Shown here in pieces: positions 42,635 through 53,392 of a stretch of 64,000 nucleotides of DNA. Below the pieces are notes generated by a model. That model saw only the letters and a list, made by a program, of their open reading frames with translations, ran no database searches and was not told the DNA's origin. The DNA comes from Arsenophonus endosymbiont of Ceratovacuna japonica (GTDB taxonomy: Bacteria > Pseudomonadota > Gammaproteobacteria > Enterobacterales > Enterobacteriaceae): the NCBI GenBank assembly GCA_024349725.1, contig AP026064.1, positions 642,592-706,591 of the forward strand, written 5' to 3'. The translations under genes were made by a program, and so were the position numbers. Within the stretch, counting starts at the first letter, position 1. Every line of letters begins with the position of its first letter.

Positions 42635-43126
42635 TTATTTAACCTTCTTAATAACCATATCTGTAATATTTTTTATATTATAATTATTTTCCGGATAAAG
42701 AATTGCATTTAAATTAATTACAAAATCATAATGATCTTTCTTAGCAACTTCTTTAGTTAAAATTTTTATAATTTGCAAAATTTTATTACGTTCTTCTTGT
42801 TGACGACGTTGATTATCTTGTTCAAATTGTTGTGCTTTTTTAAGAAAATCTGTTCGTTTAGACTCAAATATTTGAAAATCTTTTTCATTAAGTTTAACAT
42901 TGTTTTTTTGTAATATTTGTGCTTGAGACTGCAAATCTTTTTCCATATTTTGTAACTCATTAGCTCTTCCTTGAAATTCTTTTTCAAGTTTTTTTGATAT
43001 TGATTTTTTATTCGCTATATCCTGAAAAATTTCACTAACATTAACGATAGCAATTTTTTCTGCATAAGAATGTGTAAATATAAATAAAATTAAACTTAAA
43101 ATTACTTTACATAATATTTTTTTCAC
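42635..43126 (-). CDS. skp: Periplasmic chaperone Skp (OmpH)
   Basis: Trimeric holdase that keeps outer-membrane proteins soluble in the periplasm until they reach the BAM complex. The 163-residue precursor (E. coli 161) has a signal peptide ending in THSYA, predicted cleavage after residue 22, then EKIAIVNVSEIFQ. A long charged Lys/Glu/Gln-rich coiled-coil region forms the tentacles (about 45-125). It lies 58 bp after bamA and immediately before the lpxD pseudogene. Its C-terminus ends two bases before the lost lpxD start. Confidence 0.93.
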   Translation of the reverse strand: MKKILCKVILSLILFIFTHSYAEKIAIVNVSEIFQDIANKKSISKKLEKEFQGRANELQNMEKDLQSQAQILQKNNVKLNEKDFQIFESKRTDFLKKAQQFEQDNQRRQQEERNKILQIIKILTKEVAKKDHYDFVINLNAILYPENNYNIKNITDMVIKKVK

Positions 43127-43184
43127 ACAGCCTCCTTATTATTTCTTATTTATTTATATACTAATTAATTAATTTAATTAACTT

Positions 43185-45590
43185 TTACCACATACTGCCA
43201 ATATTAAATTGAAACTCTTCAAATTTATCACCTTCATAATACTTTATTGGCTTAGCATAAGAAAAAATTAACGGTCCAAGAGGTGATATCCACTGTAATG
43301 AAATTCCTGTAGAAATTCTAATATTAGTTGATTTTCCATAATCAGGCATACCTACTTTCCAATCTATTGGGGTATTATTCCAATTTGAATCCCAAACAGT
43401 ACCAGCATCAACAAAAAAAGAAATTCTAATTAAATTAACATATTTATCATCAATAAATGGAGTTGGCATAATTAATTCTAATGAAGCAGTTGCTGTTGCA
43501 TTACCTCCAATTGCATCCATTGATGGATTATTAATTTTTGGTTTTATTAGATCATTTTTATCTTCAAGATAAATTGCTTTAGGGCCAATATTATTAGAAT
43601 TAAAACTACGAACTGTACCAATACCACCTGCATAAAAATTTTCATAAAATGGTAACTCTTTACCACCAATACCATCTCCATAACCTAACCGTGCCCGACC
43701 AAATAATATCCATGTTTTATCTTCATTAATTGGGTAATATTTTGACATATTAAACCAAATTTTATAATATTGATTGTTAGAATCTAAAATAGTAATTTTA
43801 CTATTTAATGAAGTTTTGTTTCCAGATATTGGCAAAATACTACGATCTAAATTATTATAAGTCCATCCTAAATTAATAGTTATATCATCAGTATTATAAT
43901 ATATATTTTTATTAAAATTAAGTTTTTCACCCATACTTTTTAAGTAACGCCACATACCAACTTGAGCTTTCATATCAAATAAAGAATTATGAATAAATCC
44001 TACTCCAATTCTAAACGAATTATTTTCATTAAAAGGAAAAGTTAATATACTATCAAAACCATATATTTTGTTATTATAATGTGAAAAATCAATGCTTTTA
44101 GTACTAAAATTATTATAAAATAATTGCCCACTTAAACTCACTTCATTAGTAATAAAATAAGGATTAATAAATGATAATTTTGCATAAGTTGAGTAATCAT
44201 TTTTACTAGCACTAATATCAACAGAATTACCTGTACCTAACCAATTTTTTTGTTGAATACCAACTTGAAATCTAATACCATTTTCAGTACTAAAACCAAC
44301 ACCAAAATTCATAAAACCAGTATTATATTCTTTAACTTTATAAATAACATGAACTTGATTAATTGTACCTGGTATACGTTGTATTTGAACATTTACTGAT
44401 TCAAAAAAACCAGTGCGTTTTAATCTCTCTTTTCCTAAATAAACTAAATTATTATTAAACCAAGAACTCTCCATTTGTCGCATCTCACGACGTAAAATAA
44501 AATCCTTACTAAAATAATTTCCAATAAAAATAATTTTACGAACATAAAAACGTACACCAGTATTAATATTTATATATAATTTAACAGTATTATTTTTATC
44601 ATTAATTTCATATTTAGTAGAAATACTAGAATATATATAACCATAATTACTAAGTAAATCTTTAATTTTATTCTCCATATTAATAATTTTAGTGCCATTA
44701 AAAAATGAAAAAAGTTTAATGTTTGCAATTAATTTTTTAATTTCATTAAAATAATTTATAATTTTACCATTTAATTTAATATCTGATATAATATATTTAT
44801 TTCCTTCATTTATATTAATAATAATATAAATATTTTTTTTATCAGGGGTTAAATTAATATGGATTGAATTAATATTAAATTTTATATAACCTCTATCTAA
44901 ATAAAATTTACGTAATACTTCTAAATCACTTATAAATTTTTGTTTTTGATATTTTTTATCAATAATGAAATTCCACCATTGTATATTATCATGCAATTGA
45001 AAATGTTTTACTAATTCAGTTGTACTAAACATTTTATTACCAATAATATTAATTTGATTAATTTTAGCAGAAATACCTTCAATAATGATTAATTTTAAAG
45101 AAACATAATTATATAATAACGGTGTTATAATAATTTTAACTTTAGCATTATATTTACCAATACTATAATAAAAATCTTCAATAACTTTTTTAATATTATA
45201 TATTTTTACTATATCAAATACTTGACCGGCTTTAATATTCAAAATTTCAAAATTTTTCTTTAATAAATTGTCTTTAATTAATTTATTTCCATAAAATGTA
45301 ATATTTTTAATAATTGGTCGCTCTTTTACTTGAATTATTAAAGTTCTTTTATCACGTAAAATTTTAACATACTCAAAATTACCAATTGATAATAAAGATT
45401 TAATAGTATTACTTATATCATTATTATTAATTTTATCTCCTACATGAATTGGCATACTTAATAACATTTTACCAATCGTCACTCTCTGAAGACCTTTAAA
45501 ATTAATATCTTGTAATACAAAATTATCTAAACCATTTACATTAATGCTAATAAATAAAAAAAATACTACAAATAACTTTTTTATTACCAT
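43185..45590 (-). CDS. bamA: Outer-membrane protein assembly factor BamA
   Basis: Omp85-family barrel that inserts beta-barrel proteins into the outer membrane. The 801-residue precursor (E. coli 810) has a signal peptide ending near NVNG, five POTRA domains (LQDINFKGLQRVTIG to about residue 420), and a C-terminal barrel ending in FNIGSMW with the expected terminal aromatic. The loop-6 motif is VRSF instead of VRGF. The extracellular loop after it (IYLEDKNDLIKP) is much shorter than in E. coli. It lies between rseP and skp. The gene is intact although LPS genes nearby are not. Confidence 0.95.
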   Translation of the reverse strand: MVIKKLFVVFFLFISINVNGLDNFVLQDINFKGLQRVTIGKMLLSMPIHVGDKINNNDISNTIKSLLSIGNFEYVKILRDKRTLIIQVKERPIIKNITFYGNKLIKDNLLKKNFEILNIKAGQVFDIVKIYNIKKVIEDFYYSIGKYNAKVKIIITPLLYNYVSLKLIIIEGISAKINQINIIGNKMFSTTELVKHFQLHDNIQWWNFIIDKKYQKQKFISDLEVLRKFYLDRGYIKFNINSIHINLTPDKKNIYIIININEGNKYIISDIKLNGKIINYFNEIKKLIANIKLFSFFNGTKIINMENKIKDLLSNYGYIYSSISTKYEINDKNNTVKLYININTGVRFYVRKIIFIGNYFSKDFILRREMRQMESSWFNNNLVYLGKERLKRTGFFESVNVQIQRIPGTINQVHVIYKVKEYNTGFMNFGVGFSTENGIRFQVGIQQKNWLGTGNSVDISASKNDYSTYAKLSFINPYFITNEVSLSGQLFYNNFSTKSIDFSHYNNKIYGFDSILTFPFNENNSFRIGVGFIHNSLFDMKAQVGMWRYLKSMGEKLNFNKNIYYNTDDITINLGWTYNNLDRSILPISGNKTSLNSKITILDSNNQYYKIWFNMSKYYPINEDKTWILFGRARLGYGDGIGGKELPFYENFYAGGIGTVRSFNSNNIGPKAIYLEDKNDLIKPKINNPSMDAIGGNATATASLELIMPTPFIDDKYVNLIRISFFVDAGTVWDSNWNNTPIDWKVGMPDYGKSTNIRISTGISLQWISPLGPLIFSYAKPIKYYEGDKFEEFQFNIGSMW

Positions 45591-45620
45591 TATTATTAGT
45601 ATTCCTAATTAGTAATTCTA

Positions 45621-46973
45621 TTAAATATGAGAAAAATCATTAAAAAGTGCAAATCCCATTAATAATGTTAATATAATAACACCAATATGATAACTACAGT
45701 CTTGTACAAAATCAGATACTGGACTTCCTTTGATTTTTTCAATTAATAAAAAAAGTAAATGTCCACCATCTAATGCAGGTAAAGGAAACAAATTAATAAC
45801 CCCTAAATTAACACTAACTAATGCAATAAACATTAAATAATATACTAATCCAGATGCAGCTGAAATACCAGCTCCTTTTGCAATAGAAACTGGACCGCTA
45901 AGATTATTAATTGAAATATCTCCAATAATTAATTTACCTATAATACTTATTGTTAATATTATTAATTTATAAATTTTATCTATTGACTTATATATAGAAT
46001 AAAATAAACCATATTGTTTAGTAGTTTTATATTTATCTGAAATTGGTTTTATTAATAATTCAAATCCAACAAATCCAATTTGTTGTCCTTTAGATGTTAA
46101 TTTTACTTTAGGAGTTAATGTTAATTGTTTCTGTTTACCATCTCTTTCAATAGTTAATAGCAACATGTTATTAGGACTTTTTTTAACAAAAAAATCAAAT
46201 GGATGCCAAATATCTATTATTTGTTCGTTTACTTTTATAATCTTATCTCCTTTTTGCAAACCTGATAATGCTGCATCTGTACCAGGTTTAATATTACTTA
46301 CAATAGAGTCGTATTTAATACCAACAGGTATTATACCTAAAGATAATAATGGATCTTTATTTTTTAAATCAAAATGACATTTGTGTAAATTAATAATTTT
46401 TTTTATTGTTCTAATATTTCCAATAGGTAAAACTTCTATATTTAACTCTTTATAACCTATTTTGCTCATTAAAGCTAATTTCACTTCATTCCAATCATGT
46501 GTTTTTACGTTATCTATTGATTTTATTTCCATGCCAGGTAAAATATTTGCATAAGCAGCAATTGAATTTGATTGAATATCTTGTATAATAGGTCGCACAG
46601 AAGGTACACCAATTATGAAAACTAACCAATAAGCAAATATTGATAATAAAAAATTAGCTATTGGCCCAGCACTAATAACTGCAGCTCGATGATTTATTTT
46701 TTGATTATTAAAGGTATAATTTCGTTTTTCTGGAGAAATAAAAGATGATTTATGATCTAACATTTTAACATAACCACCTAAAGGAATCATAGAAATAACA
46801 AATTCTGTACCATAACGATCAACTTTACGCCATAACGTTTTACCAAAACCAATAGAAAATCGTTCAACATAAATACCATAATGTCTAGCTACCCAAAAAT
46901 GACCAAATTCATGTACTATAATTAAAATACATAATGTAATAAAAAACGCAGATATATTCCAAAAAAATATCAT
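45621..46973 (-). CDS. rseP: Site-2 zinc metalloprotease RseP
   Basis: Inner-membrane M50 protease that cuts anti-sigma factor RseA and cleans up signal peptides. The start is set at the ATG at 46973, preceded by AAAGGTG at 7 nt and aligning with E. coli MLSFLWDL; an upstream in-frame ATG at 47018 would overlap cdsA and lacks this support. The protein is then 450 residues, the E. coli length. HEFGH lies at residues 21-25 in the first membrane segment. Two PDZ domains occupy the periplasmic centre, and NLFPLPALDGGHLLF provides the third zinc ligand. Confidence 0.94.
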   Translation of the reverse strand: MIFFWNISAFFITLCILIIVHEFGHFWVARHYGIYVERFSIGFGKTLWRKVDRYGTEFVISMIPLGGYVKMLDHKSSFISPEKRNYTFNNQKINHRAAVISAGPIANFLLSIFAYWLVFIIGVPSVRPIIQDIQSNSIAAYANILPGMEIKSIDNVKTHDWNEVKLALMSKIGYKELNIEVLPIGNIRTIKKIINLHKCHFDLKNKDPLLSLGIIPVGIKYDSIVSNIKPGTDAALSGLQKGDKIIKVNEQIIDIWHPFDFFVKKSPNNMLLLTIERDGKQKQLTLTPKVKLTSKGQQIGFVGFELLIKPISDKYKTTKQYGLFYSIYKSIDKIYKLIILTISIIGKLIIGDISINNLSGPVSIAKGAGISAASGLVYYLMFIALVSVNLGVINLFPLPALDGGHLLFLLIEKIKGSPVSDFVQDCSYHIGVIILTLLMGFALFNDFSHI

Positions 46974-46989
46974 AAATACACCTTTAAAA

Positions 46990-47844
46990 CTAAAAAAATA
47001 ATAAATTAAATTCTGCAAAAATAGGTATAGCAGCTGTTAAACTATCTATTCTATCTAATACACCACCATGTCCTGGAATTAATTGACTACTATCTTTAAT
47101 CCCAGATTGACGTTTAAACATACTTTCCGTTAAATCACCAAATATAGAAATAATTACTACAATAATAGAACAAAATATTAAATTTTTAGATATTAACAAA
47201 TTATTAATAAATAAACTAAATAACAAAGAAACAATTACTGATGTTAACATACCACAAATCATTCCTTCTAAAGTTTTACCAGGAGAAACTTTAGATGCCA
47301 ACTGATGTTTACCAAACAAATAACCAAAAAAGTAAGCGCTAGTATCTGAACTCCATACTAATAACATAACATAAAATATCCACCAAGATCCGGTAAAATT
47401 ATTAATATTATAGTTAATAGCTTTTAATACCATCATTCCACAATAAAAAGGTAAAATAGTTAAAATACCAAATAATATTTTTAATATTATTGATCTAGAC
47501 CAAAATCTAGTAGAAGCAGGAAAAGAAATAACTAATATTATTGCAACTAACCACCAAATTAGTCCAGCATATAAAATATAAATAATTAAAGGTTCTATTA
47601 TTAATAAACTTAAATCTTGAAATAATAATTGTAATCCTAACAAAAAAATACCAAATAAAATAGCACATATAATTCGTTTGCTTTGTGTTATCCAACCAAT
47701 AAATTGACTCCATTCCCAAGCTGCTAATGAACAAAGTATAATAATGGTATAACCAAATAAATTAATCGGTAAAAAAAAAAGTATAGCAATAACTAATGGA
47801 ATAAGTACAAGAGATGTAATAATACGATAATTTAAATCTAACAA
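46990..47844 (-). CDS. cdsA: Phosphatidate cytidylyltransferase
   Basis: Integral membrane enzyme that makes CDP-diacylglycerol, the precursor of all phospholipids. The C-terminal signature SMFKRQSGIKDSSQLIPGHG followed by GVLDRIDSL is intact. The start is probably the TTG at 47844: AGGTG lies 7 nt before it, and the resulting MLDLNYRIITSLVLIPLV aligns with E. coli MLKYRLISAFVLIPVV. A GTG three codons upstream (47853) is part of the ribosome binding site itself. The protein is about 284 residues with roughly eight membrane segments. It sits 12 bp after uppS and 16 bp before rseP. Confidence 0.93.
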   Translation of the reverse strand: MLDLNYRIITSLVLIPLVIAILFFLPINLFGYTIIILCSLAAWEWSQFIGWITQSKRIICAILFGIFLLGLQLLFQDLSLLIIEPLIIYILYAGLIWWLVAIILVISFPASTRFWSRSIILKILFGILTILPFYCGMMVLKAINYNINNFTGSWWIFYVMLLVWSSDTSAYFFGYLFGKHQLASKVSPGKTLEGMICGMLTSVIVSLLFSLFINNLLISKNLIFCSIIVVIISIFGDLTESMFKRQSGIKDSSQLIPGHGGVLDRIDSLTAAIPIFAEFNLLFF

Positions 47845-47856
47845 AAAAGTCACCTA

Positions 47857-48609
47857 TTATTTATTAATATCATTAAAATCAATATTACCATATCGTCGTT
47901 TGCGTTTATTAAAAGATATAATTGCACTCTTAAAAACATCATCATTAAAATCCGGCCAAAAAACATCAGTAAAATAAAATTCAGAATAAGCAATCTGCCA
48001 TAAAAGAAAATTACTAATACGGCATTCTTTTCCAGTTCTAATTACTAAATCAACACTTGGCTGATCATATAAGCTAATAAATTTATTTACTATATATTCA
48101 TTAATATTTTCTACTAATAATAAACCTAATTTAATTTTTTTAGCTATAATCTTCATCGCATTAGTAATATCCCAACGACCACCATAATTAAGAGCAATAT
48201 TAAGATTTAAACCAGTATTATGTGCAGTTAATCTAATTGCATATTTAATATAATTTTGTAATTTAAATTTAAATTTACTCATATCACCAATAATAATTAA
48301 TTTAATATTATTATTATTTAAATTTTTAATTTCATTAAATAAAAAATAAGTAAAAATTTCCATTAAAGCACTAACTTCAATTTCTGGTCTATTCCAATTT
48401 TCACTACTAAAAGCATAAAGAGTTAAAGATTGAATTTTATTTTTAATAGCAAATTTAACAGCTTTTTGTACAGCAACAATACCAGCTTGATGTCCTTTAA
48501 TTCTTAATTGTCCATTTTGTTTTGCCCAACGACCATTGCCATCCATAATAATCGCTACATGTTTTAGAATTTGCTGATGTAAATTATCATTTTTATATAT
48601 TAGTTTCAT
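47857..48609 (-). CDS. uppS: Undecaprenyl diphosphate synthase
   Basis: Cis-prenyltransferase that elongates farnesyl diphosphate to the C55 carrier used for peptidoglycan assembly. The protein has 250 residues, E. coli 253. The signature HVAIIMDGNGRWAKQ near residue 18-32, YAFSSENWNRP near 77, and VDLVIRTGKECRISNFLLWQ near 193 are clear. It starts the uppS-cdsA-rseP-bamA-skp run, which is tightly spaced. Retention with dxr and dapA suggests a peptidoglycan wall is still made. Confidence 0.96.
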   Translation of the reverse strand: MKLIYKNDNLHQQILKHVAIIMDGNGRWAKQNGQLRIKGHQAGIVAVQKAVKFAIKNKIQSLTLYAFSSENWNRPEIEVSALMEIFTYFLFNEIKNLNNNNIKLIIIGDMSKFKFKLQNYIKYAIRLTAHNTGLNLNIALNYGGRWDITNAMKIIAKKIKLGLLLVENINEYIVNKFISLYDQPSVDLVIRTGKECRISNFLLWQIAYSEFYFTDVFWPDFNDDVFKSAIISFNKRKRRYGNIDFNDINK

Positions 48610-48779
48610 TCTAAAAATTCCTTTATGGAATATTAAAATAACTATTATTCTTAATTTTTCATATAAAAAATTATATAAAATAAAAGCATAAATTTCATAT
48701 TTATTAATAATTATTTATTTATTTTAAATCACTTGTAATTAATAAATAAAATATTACTAAAATATATTAAAATTATTTA

Positions 48780-49982
48780 TTAAAAAGATACACTAATTTT
48801 TTTAATATAATTAATTGCCATTTGTCTTGCTTCATTATTAATTTCCAAAATTTCATCAATACTATTAGGTTCTGTAAAATGTAATTTTTCAACAATGTTT
48901 AAATTAACTTGTGCAATATCAGTAAATCGAATTTTTTTATTTAAAAATGCATCAACAGACACTTCATTTGCAGCATTTAAAATTATAGTTGCAGCTTGTC
49001 CATCATGACAAGCGTCAATAGCTAATTTTAAACATGGATACCGTTGATAATCAGGAGAAAAAAATGTTAATGAAGATAATTGTTTAAAATTAAGCATTGA
49101 CGCTCCTGAAATAATACGATTTGGATAAGACATACTATAAGAAATAAATATTCTCATATCAGGAGAACCTAATTGAGTTATTACACTACCATCTTTATAT
49201 TTTACCATTGAATGAATAATAGATTGAGGATGAATAATAATTTCCAATTGCTTATCTGAAGCGTTAAAAAAATACCGCGCTTCAATATATTCAAAACCTT
49301 TATTTATCATAGTTGCTGAATCAACTGAAATCTTATTTCCCATTAACCAATTAGGATGATTGCAAACTTCATTAGGTATAATATTTTTAAGATTAATTAA
49401 TGGAATTTTGCGTAAAGGCCCACCAGATCCAGTTAAAACAATACTAGTTATTCCATAATGTTCAAGAGTAGCAAAACCTAAATTACGTTGAATTTCAATA
49501 GGTAAACTTTGAAATATTGAATTATGTTCACTATCAACAGGTAATACTTGAGCATTATATTTTTTAATTTCATTAAAAAATAATCGTCCACTTACAATTA
49601 ATGATTCTTTATTAGCTAATAAAATACGTTTACCTTTACGAATAGCAGCAAATGTTGGTATTAAACCAGAAATTCCAGTAATTGATGACATTACTTGATC
49701 AATGTTGTCAAGCTCTGCTAGTTCACAAACTCTATTTTTACCTAACAAAACTTCAGTACTACATCCTTGTTTATTTAAGATACTTCGTAAATTATTTGCT
49801 GATTTTTCGTCTGACATAGTAGCATATTGTGGTTGAAATTCTAAACATTGTTGAACCATAATATCTACATTTTTATGTGCCAATAATGCAATAATTTTAA
49901 ATTTATCTAAATTTTTTTTAACTATTGATAATGTCATTTTACCGATTGAACCAGTTGAACCTAAAATTGTTATATTTATCAT
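48780..49982 (-). CDS. dxr: 1-deoxy-D-xylulose 5-phosphate reductoisomerase
   Basis: NADPH-dependent enzyme of the MEP pathway that makes 2-C-methylerythritol 4-phosphate for isoprenoids. It has 400 residues, E. coli 398. The nucleotide-binding GSTGSIGKMTL lies at residues 8-18. The metal-binding VDSEHNSIFQSL is near 150, and the conserved GSGGPLR and HPNWLMGNKISVDSATMINKG follow. It lies 118 bp after frr and 170 bp before uppS on the same strand. Confidence 0.96.
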   Translation of the reverse strand: MINITILGSTGSIGKMTLSIVKKNLDKFKIIALLAHKNVDIMVQQCLEFQPQYATMSDEKSANNLRSILNKQGCSTEVLLGKNRVCELAELDNIDQVMSSITGISGLIPTFAAIRKGKRILLANKESLIVSGRLFFNEIKKYNAQVLPVDSEHNSIFQSLPIEIQRNLGFATLEHYGITSIVLTGSGGPLRKIPLINLKNIIPNEVCNHPNWLMGNKISVDSATMINKGFEYIEARYFFNASDKQLEIIIHPQSIIHSMVKYKDGSVITQLGSPDMRIFISYSMSYPNRIISGASMLNFKQLSSLTFFSPDYQRYPCLKLAIDACHDGQAATIILNAANEVSVDAFLNKKIRFTDIAQVNLNIVEKLHFTEPNSIDEILEINNEARQMAINYIKKISVSF

Positions 49983-50100
49983 TTTAATATATATACTTTA
50001 ATGTTGAATTTTAAATGTAATAATATATAATAGAATAATAAATTATTTATATAATAAATTATAATTATTTATATTTAAATTATATTTTATTATAAAATAT

Positions 50101-50658
50101 TTAAAATTCCATTAATTCTTTTGATTTTTGTTCCAAATAATAATTAATTTTTTCAATAAAATTATTAGTTAATTTTTGAATTTCATTCTGTGCTCTACGT
50201 TCATCATTATCACTAATTAATTTATCTTTAAGTAAAGTTTTAATTTTTTCATTAGCATCACGTCGTACATTACGAATAGACACTCGTCCATGTTCAGCAT
50301 TATTACGAATAATTTTAATTAAATTTTTACGTCGTTCTTCCGTTAATGGTGGTAAAGGTACATGTATTATAGTTCCTGTTGAATAAGGATTAAGACCTAA
50401 ATCAGATGTCATAATAGCTTTTTCTACTGCAAGTAATAATGTATGATCAAAAACAGTAATTGAAAGTGTACGTGTATCTTCTACTGTAATATTAGCTAAT
50501 TTATATAATGGAGTTATAGAACCATAATATTTAATCATAATATTATCTAATAAATTTGGTGATGCCCGACCAGTACGAATTTTATTAATTTGATTAATTA
50601 ATGCTTCAAAACTTTTTTCCATACGTTCTTGAGTATTTTTTTTTATTTTATTAATCAT
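50101..50658 (-). CDS. frr: Ribosome recycling factor
   Basis: Splits post-termination ribosomes together with EF-G. The 185 residues equal E. coli RRF. Typical segments are [13 protein letters not shown] near residue 28 and [16 protein letters not shown] near 106, followed by the long helices of domain I. The C-terminal half is rich in Lys, Asp and Asn. It lies between pyrH and dxr on the same strand, the universal enteric order. Confidence 0.96.
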   Translation of the reverse strand: MINKIKKNTQERMEKSFEALINQINKIRTGRASPNLLDNIMIKYYGSITPLYKLANITVEDTRTLSITVFDHTLLLAVEKAIMTSDLGLNPYSTGTIIHVPLPPLTEERRKNLIKIIRNNAEHGRVSIRNVRRDANEKIKTLLKDKLISDNDERRAQNEIQKLTNNFIEKINYYLEQKSKELMEF

Positions 50659-50743
50659 ATTTAAACCTTTTAATAATTATAAATTTAATTATTTAATTAT
50701 ACAATAATATATACTCTTAAAATTATTTATGTATCTTAATAAA

Positions 50744-51472
50744 TTAATAATATGAAATTAATGTGCCTTCATTTGCACCCATTATAATTTTACGTAATAT
50801 ACCTGGTTTACTTATGTTAAAAATACGAATAGGTAAATTATAATCACGAGCTAAAGTAAATGCCGTTAAATCCATTACTTTTAATTCTTTTTTTATTACA
50901 TCATAATAAGTTAATTTATCATAAAAAATTGCATTTGAACATTTTGATGGATCATCAGAATAAATACCATTAACTTTTGTTGCTTTTAAAATAATATCAG
51001 CTTTAATTTCTATTCCTCTTAAACAAGCAGCTGAATCAGTTGTAAAAAAAGGATTACCAGTTCCTGCTGAAAAAATAACAACTTTACCATTACAAAGAAA
51101 ATTAATTGCTTTAATCCAATTATAATTATCACATATACCATTTATTGGTATTGCAGACATTAACTTGCAATTAATACATGAACGATGTAAAATATCACGT
51201 ATAGCTAATCCATTTATTATTGTAGCTAACATTCCCATATGATCAGAAATTACACGATTCATCCCATAAGACGATAAATTTGAACCACGAAATAAATTAC
51301 CGCCACCAATAACGATTCCAATCTGTATTGATAATTCTACTAATTCTTTAATTTCTTGTGCTATATATTTTAAAGCATTGATATTAATACCAAAACCTTC
51401 TGAACCTTGTAAAAATTCCCCACTAAGTTTAAGTAAGATACGTTTATATATAGGTTTTATATTAATTGACAT
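50744..51472 (-). CDS. pyrH: UMP kinase
   Basis: Hexameric kinase that makes UDP from UMP for pyrimidine nucleotide synthesis. It has 242 residues, E. coli 241. Recognisable are [18 protein letters not shown] at the N-terminus, [15 protein letters not shown] near 53-67, [14 protein letters not shown] near 77, and [20 protein letters not shown] near 134. It lies between tsf and frr. Confidence 0.96.
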   Translation of the reverse strand: MSINIKPIYKRILLKLSGEFLQGSEGFGININALKYIAQEIKELVELSIQIGIVIGGGNLFRGSNLSSYGMNRVISDHMGMLATIINGLAIRDILHRSCINCKLMSAIPINGICDNYNWIKAINFLCNGKVVIFSAGTGNPFFTTDSAACLRGIEIKADIILKATKVNGIYSDDPSKCSNAIFYDKLTYYDVIKKELKVMDLTAFTLARDYNLPIRIFNISKPGILRKIIMGANEGTLISYY

Positions 51473-51658
51473 AATAATTTCCTAAAAATAAATTATAAAA
51501 TATTTAATAATTAATAATTTAAAATATATGATTATAAATAATTTATTAATTAATTTATATTTTTTAATAAAATATAAATTTAAATTAAATCAATAAATTA
51601 TATATTAAATTAAATAATTCATTAATATATTCATATATAAATATATTAATAAATATAA

Positions 51659-52510
51659 TTATTTACTAATTAATGCAACTTCAGTAGCAAAATCAGTTTC
51701 TATTTTTTTAATTCCCTCACCAACTTCAAAACGAACAAAATTTATTATTATCATATTTTTTTCTTTTAATAACATACCAACTGTTTTATCTTGATCCATA
51801 ATAAATTTCTGACTAGTTAAAGAAATTTCATTAATAAATTTATTCATTCGGCCAATTACAATTTTTTCTATAATTTCACTTGACTTACCATATTTTTTTG
51901 CTATATCCAATTGAATTTGATATTCACGAGTAATAACGTCAGATGGGACATCTGATGGTGTAATATATTCTGGTTTACTTGCAGCTATATGCATAGCAAT
52001 ATGTTTAATAAATTCATCATCTGCACCTTTATATGAAACAAGAACTCCAATTCGAGTACCATGTAAATAATAACCTATTTTTTCACCTTTTAAGATCTTT
52101 AATCGTCGGATATTAATATTTTCACCAAACTTAGTAATCATAATCTTACGTTGATCTTCAAATTTAGAATTCAATTCATTAATATTTGATAATTTATTTA
52201 AAACAATTGATTGTAATATTTTTTTACAAAATGTAATAAAATTAATATCTTTAGATACAAAATCAGTTTCACAATTTAATTCAATTAATGCACCATATTT
52301 TCCATCATCAGAAACTTTTTCCATTATTATACCTTCAGCGGTTATAAAATTTGCTCTTTTAATTGCTTTTGCTTTACCTAATTTGCGTATATTATCAATA
52401 GCTAACTCAATATCACCATTAGATGCAACTAATATTTTTTTACATTCCATTATACCTATGCCAGTACGCTGACGTAATTCTTTTACTAAAGAAGAAGTAA
52501 TTTTAGTCAT
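51659..52510 (-). CDS. tsf: Elongation factor Ts
   Basis: Nucleotide exchange factor for EF-Tu. It has 283 residues, the E. coli length. The N-terminal UBA-like domain carries [15 protein letters not shown], where E. coli has TGAGMMDCKKAL. The core reads [14 protein letters not shown] and [10 protein letters not shown], and [19 protein letters not shown] lies in the second half. It follows rpsB with a 162-bp spacer that contains a hairpin. Confidence 0.96.
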   Translation of the reverse strand: MTKITSSLVKELRQRTGIGIMECKKILVASNGDIELAIDNIRKLGKAKAIKRANFITAEGIIMEKVSDDGKYGALIELNCETDFVSKDINFITFCKKILQSIVLNKLSNINELNSKFEDQRKIMITKFGENINIRRLKILKGEKIGYYLHGTRIGVLVSYKGADDEFIKHIAMHIAASKPEYITPSDVPSDVITREYQIQLDIAKKYGKSSEIIEKIVIGRMNKFINEISLTSQKFIMDQDKTVGMLLKEKNMIIINFVRFEVGEGIKKIETDFATEVALISK

Positions 52511-52582
52511 ATATTTTATTCCTCAATCTATTTAATAACAAATAATTATACTTAAGTAATTTTTTTATTTTAACAATTTAAA

Positions 52583-52600
52583 AGGAGCCAATAGGCTCCT
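52583..52600 (-). terminator. rpsB-tsf intercistronic hairpin (attenuator)
   Basis: AGGAGCC at 52583-52589 and GGCTCCT at 52594-52600 pair perfectly around a four-base loop; on the minus strand the stem is followed by TTTT and an A/T-rich stretch. It lies about 72 bp before the tsf start. Six of seven pairs include G/C bases in an otherwise A/T spacer, so it is under selection. An attenuator between rpsB and tsf, setting the S2 to EF-Ts ratio, is known from E. coli. Confidence 0.82.
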
Positions 52601-52672
52601 ATATTTAATATATTATTATATCTTAGTTTATTAATATGTTTAATATAAATTTAACTAAAATTTATTGTATAT

Positions 52673-53392
52673 TTAGTTTTTACTAATTTTTTTTTTAATA
52701 ATATTATTATTTTGAGAATTACCTTCATGTACAGCTTTGGTAATATAATTTAGATATAATTTAACTGAACGAATTGCATCATCATTACCAGGTATAATAT
52801 AATTAATCCCATTTGGGTCAGCATTAGTATCAACTATTGCAAATACAGGAATACCTAAATGATTTGCTTCTTTTATAGCAATATGCTCATGTTTAGCATC
52901 AACAACAAATAAAGCATCAGGTAAACCACACATATCTTTAATACCACCTAAACTATTTTCTAATTTATTAAGCTCATGAGTACGTATTGACGCTTCTTTT
53001 TTAGTTAATTTATCAAAAGTACCATCCTTAGATTGCACTTCTAAATCTTTTAGATGCTTAATAGATAGACGCACTGTCTTCCAATTTGTCAACATTCCAC
53101 CTAACCAACGATGATTAACAAAATACTGATTACAATCATTGGCGGCTTCTTTTATTATTTCAATTGCTGCGCGTTTAGTACCTACAAATAAAATTTTACC
53201 TTTTCGTGAAGCAATTTTAGTTAATTCAGATAATGCTTTATTAAACATTGGAACAGTTTTTTCCAAATTTATAATATGTATTTTATTACGAATTCCAAAA
53301 ATATAAATTTTCATCTTTGGATTCCAGTAACGAGTTTGGTGTCCAAAATGAACACCTGCCTGAAGCATATCGCGCATTGAAACAATTACCAT
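52673..53392 (-). CDS. rpsB: 30S ribosomal protein S2
   Basis: Small-subunit ribosomal protein that binds late and is needed for S1 binding. It has 239 residues, E. coli 241. Conserved segments are [20 protein letters not shown] at the start, [27 protein letters not shown], and [13 protein letters not shown]. The C-terminal tail is lysine- and asparagine-rich rather than acidic as in E. coli. It starts the rpsB-tsf unit and is divergent from map. Confidence 0.96.
   Translation of the reverse strand: MVIVSMRDMLQAGVHFGHQTRYWNPKMKIYIFGIRNKIHIINLEKTVPMFNKALSELTKIASRKGKILFVGTKRAAIEIIKEAANDCNQYFVNHRWLGGMLTNWKTVRLSIKHLKDLEVQSKDGTFDKLTKKEASIRTHELNKLENSLGGIKDMCGLPDALFVVDAKHEHIAIKEANHLGIPVFAIVDTNADPNGINYIIPGNDDAIRSVKLYLNYITKAVHEGNSQNNNIIKKKISKN

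Noticed and set aside
42766-42987. Minus-strand frame inside skp
   Set aside because: It is a shifted reading of the coiled-coil region of skp. Similar shifted frames inside cdsA (47507-47734) and ychF (61991-62188) were also dropped.
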